Below, piece after piece: positions 62,107-64,000 of a DNA stretch of 64,000 nucleotides. The notes beneath the pieces were generated by a model that had not been told where the DNA came from, searched no databases, and was given only the letters and a program-made list of their open reading frames with translations. Numbering within the stretch: position 1 is the first letter of the stretch; each line of letters opens with the position of its first letter. The stretch comes from Myxococcales bacterium. Its GTDB lineage: Bacteria > Myxococcota_A > Polyangia > Haliangiales > Haliangiaceae. The translations under genes and the position numbers were made by a program. The DNA lies in NCBI GenBank assembly GCA_016794525.1, contig JAEUJY010000059.1:62001-126000 (forward strand), given 5' to 3'.

Positions 62107-64000
62107 TCACCGCGCGGTGATCGTGCCGCGGATCATGTCCATGCCGCAGGCGTAGGTGACGGTGCCGGCGGTCGGGAAGGTCACCGGCACCTCGACCGCC
62201 TGGTTCAACGGCAAGGGCTGGACGATGCGGCGGCCGGCGACCGTCATGACGACCTCGGTGGCGCAGGTCCGGGCGGTCGTGCGCTCGAAGACCAGGACCA
62301 CCGGTGCGCCGACGGGGACGGTCGCGTCGGCGGGCTGGAAGCCGGCCTCCGTGACGGTGATCGAGACGCGGGCCGGGCGCTTCGGCGGCGGACGCTTCGG
62401 CGGGGGCCGCTGCGGCCGCGCCGCCGCAGGTGGCCCGGGGGTGGGCGCTGACGGGCGCGGGGGCGCGACCGCGGCGCGGACCCGCGCGACCAGCGCGTCG
62501 AGATCGTCGCCGGCTTCGACCTCCAGGACCTTCCGCCCGGCGGCGTCGAACACGACCACGTACGGCAACGGGATCGTCCACGCGTCCGACCGGCTGACGT
62601 CGACGCGACGCAGCGCGAGGCGATCCGGCTGGGCGCGGACCAGGTCGACCAGGATCGGCGCGAGCGTCTGGCACGGCGCGCACCACGTCGCCCACACGTC
62701 GACGATCGTCACCTTGCCGGCGACCGGCGCCAGCGCCTGACCGGGCGCGGGCTCGGGGATGTCGGCGATGTCGAGCCCGTCCGCGACAGGTGGCGGCGCG
62801 TCGGCCACATGGTCGTGCGCGTCGTGCGCGTCGTGCGCGTCGTGCGCGTCGTGCGCGTCGTGCGCGTGTGCGTCCTCACCGCCGTGGTCGTGATCGCCGT
62901 CGCCGTGATCGCCGTGGTCGTGATCGCCGTGGTCGTGCTCGTCGTCGTGCTCGTCGTCGTGCGCGTCGTCGTGCGCGTCCGCGCGCGCGGCGCCGCCGAA
63001 CGTCCACGCCACGCCGAGCTCGACGATCGCGGGCATCGCGAGCTGACCGCCGACCACCCGGGTGACGACCGGCACCTTCACCCCGAGGTCGAGCGCGAGC
63101 CGCGGCGAGGCGTTCCACGTCGCGCCGGCGGCGAGCATCGCGTCGAGGCGCCCCTGGTTGCCGTCGTCGGTGGGGACCACCCCGCCCCACCGCTCCGCGG
63201 TCTCGGCCTGGACCTCGGCGCCGCCGCGCAGCGTCCACCGCGCGCCGACGCTGCGGCGCGCCGACGCGCCCGCCGCGTAGCGGTCGCCGGCCTGGTAGCC
63301 CTCGCCGTTGGCGTACAGCGTCTGCTGCGTGAACCCGAAGCCGCCGACGCGCCACCGCCCGACGCTGCGGCTCGCCTCGAGCGTCAGCACCGGGTTCACC
63401 GTGCCGGTGCCCAGCTGGATGTGCTGGTGCGCCAGCCCCTGCGCGCCGCGCGCGAACGGATCGGCCTCGGTGCGACCGAGCGGCACGGTGACCCCGGCGC
63501 GGCCGGCCACGCGCCACGCGCCGAGGACGCGGCCGTACCCGCCGAGCACCATCGGGTCGCCGAGCCCCGCGACCGTCTCGTCGCGGTGGTGGATCCCCGG
63601 CGTGGTCAGCGCGACCGCCACGCCGGCGGCGTCGTAGTAGTCGATCGTCGTCGCGGTCAGGCGCAGCGGCAGCACCAGCGACGCGCCGAACCCGCCCGGC
63701 AGCCCGACGTCGGCGCCGAGCCGCGCCTCGGTGATCGCCAGGTGCTGATCGTGGACGATGTCGATCTCGCCGCGGCCGACGACGTCGTCGCGATCGTCGT
63801 GGGTGGTGTGGACCGCCGTCGCCAGCCAGCTCAGGTGGAGGGCCACCTGCCCGGCGGCGAGCGTCGCGTCGTCGACCTTCCCGACCGGGAGGTTGGGGTT
63901 GCTTCAACCCGCGCAGGCCCCGCCGGCCCGCGCGTCGTCGGGCGCGAGCCCGAGCGCCAGGGCGGCGACGAGCAGCGCGGCGGGGCGGACCCGGATCGAC
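62107..64000 (-). CDS. Candidate selenoprotein: signal peptide, beta-barrel, His/Asp-rich linker, thioredoxin and cupredoxin domains (5' end beyond window)
   Basis: In one frame from the right edge: signal peptide (IRVRPAALLVAALALGLAPD, then DARA), mature GGACAG, an in-frame TGA at 63904-63906, then SNPNLPVGKVDDATLAAGQV and an outer-membrane barrel of about 270 residues (strands LGADVGLPGGFGASLVLPLRL, WRVAGRAGVTVPLG and so on). A His/Asp-rich stretch follows (62800-62990, repeated HDA from a 9-bp DNA repeat), then a thioredoxin domain with WCAPC (62671-62685) and a C-terminal cupredoxin-like domain with CATEV and YACGMDM (possible Cu ligands). Reading TGA as selenocysteine gives CAGU, a CxxU redox motif. 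A stop-codon pseudogene is possible but the downstream frame is fully intact. The N-terminal start lies outside. Confidence 0.72.
63875..63893 (-). promoter_or_regulatory. Candidate bacterial SECIS element
   Basis: Directly downstream of the TGA (minus strand): stem ACCU-CCC / GGG-(bulged A)-AGGU with apical loop GGUC. The loop begins 18 bases after the TGA and starts with GG, which fits the known bacterial pattern (loop 16-37 nt after TGA, G in the first two loop bases, GGU core bound by SelB). The helix is seven pairs long. Confidence 0.62.

Noticed and set aside
63844-63846. GTG 63846 as the start of the barrel protein
   Set aside because: It would leave the barrel without a signal peptide, while the same frame upstream of the TGA provides one.

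Overview
The window is very GC-rich chromosomal DNA that most likely comes from a Myxococcota bacterium (a myxobacterium-type, Haliangium/Kofleria-like relative). The main evidence is a C-terminal MYXO-CTERM sorting signal (47271-49208), a PASTA-less Ser/Thr kinase with a TPR-type tail, an AgmX/PglI-type C-terminal domain, and an unusually large number of lipoproteins and CxxCH (haem-c-like) surface proteins. Genes are packed tightly, and nine junctions are 4-bp ATGA/GTGA overlaps.

Layout. 1-831: start of nusA and rimP (minus), with an intrinsic-terminator-like hairpin in the leader. 973-1839: nitrilase-family amidase (plus). 2015-7512: minus-strand peptide/nickel-type ABC transporter operon with two binding lipoproteins and two permeases but no ATPase. 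7527-9442: small lipoproteins. 9615-16132: AI-2E-family permease, then guaB-guaA followed by three small envelope proteins (LPP20-like, FlgT-like, PEGA). 16368-26430: haem-c-like lipoproteins, a DUF5924/DUF2914 membrane protein, an HNH endonuclease and a HEAT-repeat protein. 26805-33974: ECF sigma factor, Ser/Thr kinase, mutS, SPOR protein. 34080-44466: operon glyQ-glyS-ppdK followed by two large beta-propeller-like lipoproteins. 44585-51666: lipoproteins, a BON protein, a dihaem-like lipoprotein, the MYXO-CTERM protein and an AgmX/PglI protein. 51780-56160: glnS (with YqeY-like tail), a DCC-family protein and a YndJ-like protein. 57651-60602: an EcfT-like membrane protein with a polyglycine insert, translationally coupled to two molybdenum-storage-protein-like subunits. 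61769-62072: a tRNA-Gln/tRNA-Glu operon with promoter and terminator. 62107 to the right edge: a thioredoxin-cupredoxin-barrel fusion that appears to be a selenoprotein.

Main discoveries. (1) The last gene has an in-frame TGA between a perfect signal peptide and the mature barrel, in a C-A-G-(TGA)-S-N-P-N-L-P context, followed at the right distance by a bacterial SECIS-like hairpin with a GGUC loop. (2) Six hexanucleotide tandem arrays sit at gene 3' ends, five of them in convergent gaps; one has become the C-terminal tail of a protein. (3) A dispersed double-palindrome element occurs three times, each time immediately after a stop codon and in the same orientation relative to that gene. (4) A molybdenum-storage-like gene pair is coupled to an EcfT-like protein. 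(5) A terminator-like hairpin lies in the rimP-nusA leader, suggesting attenuation.

Limits: all functional names are from reading motifs and family knowledge; no database search was possible.
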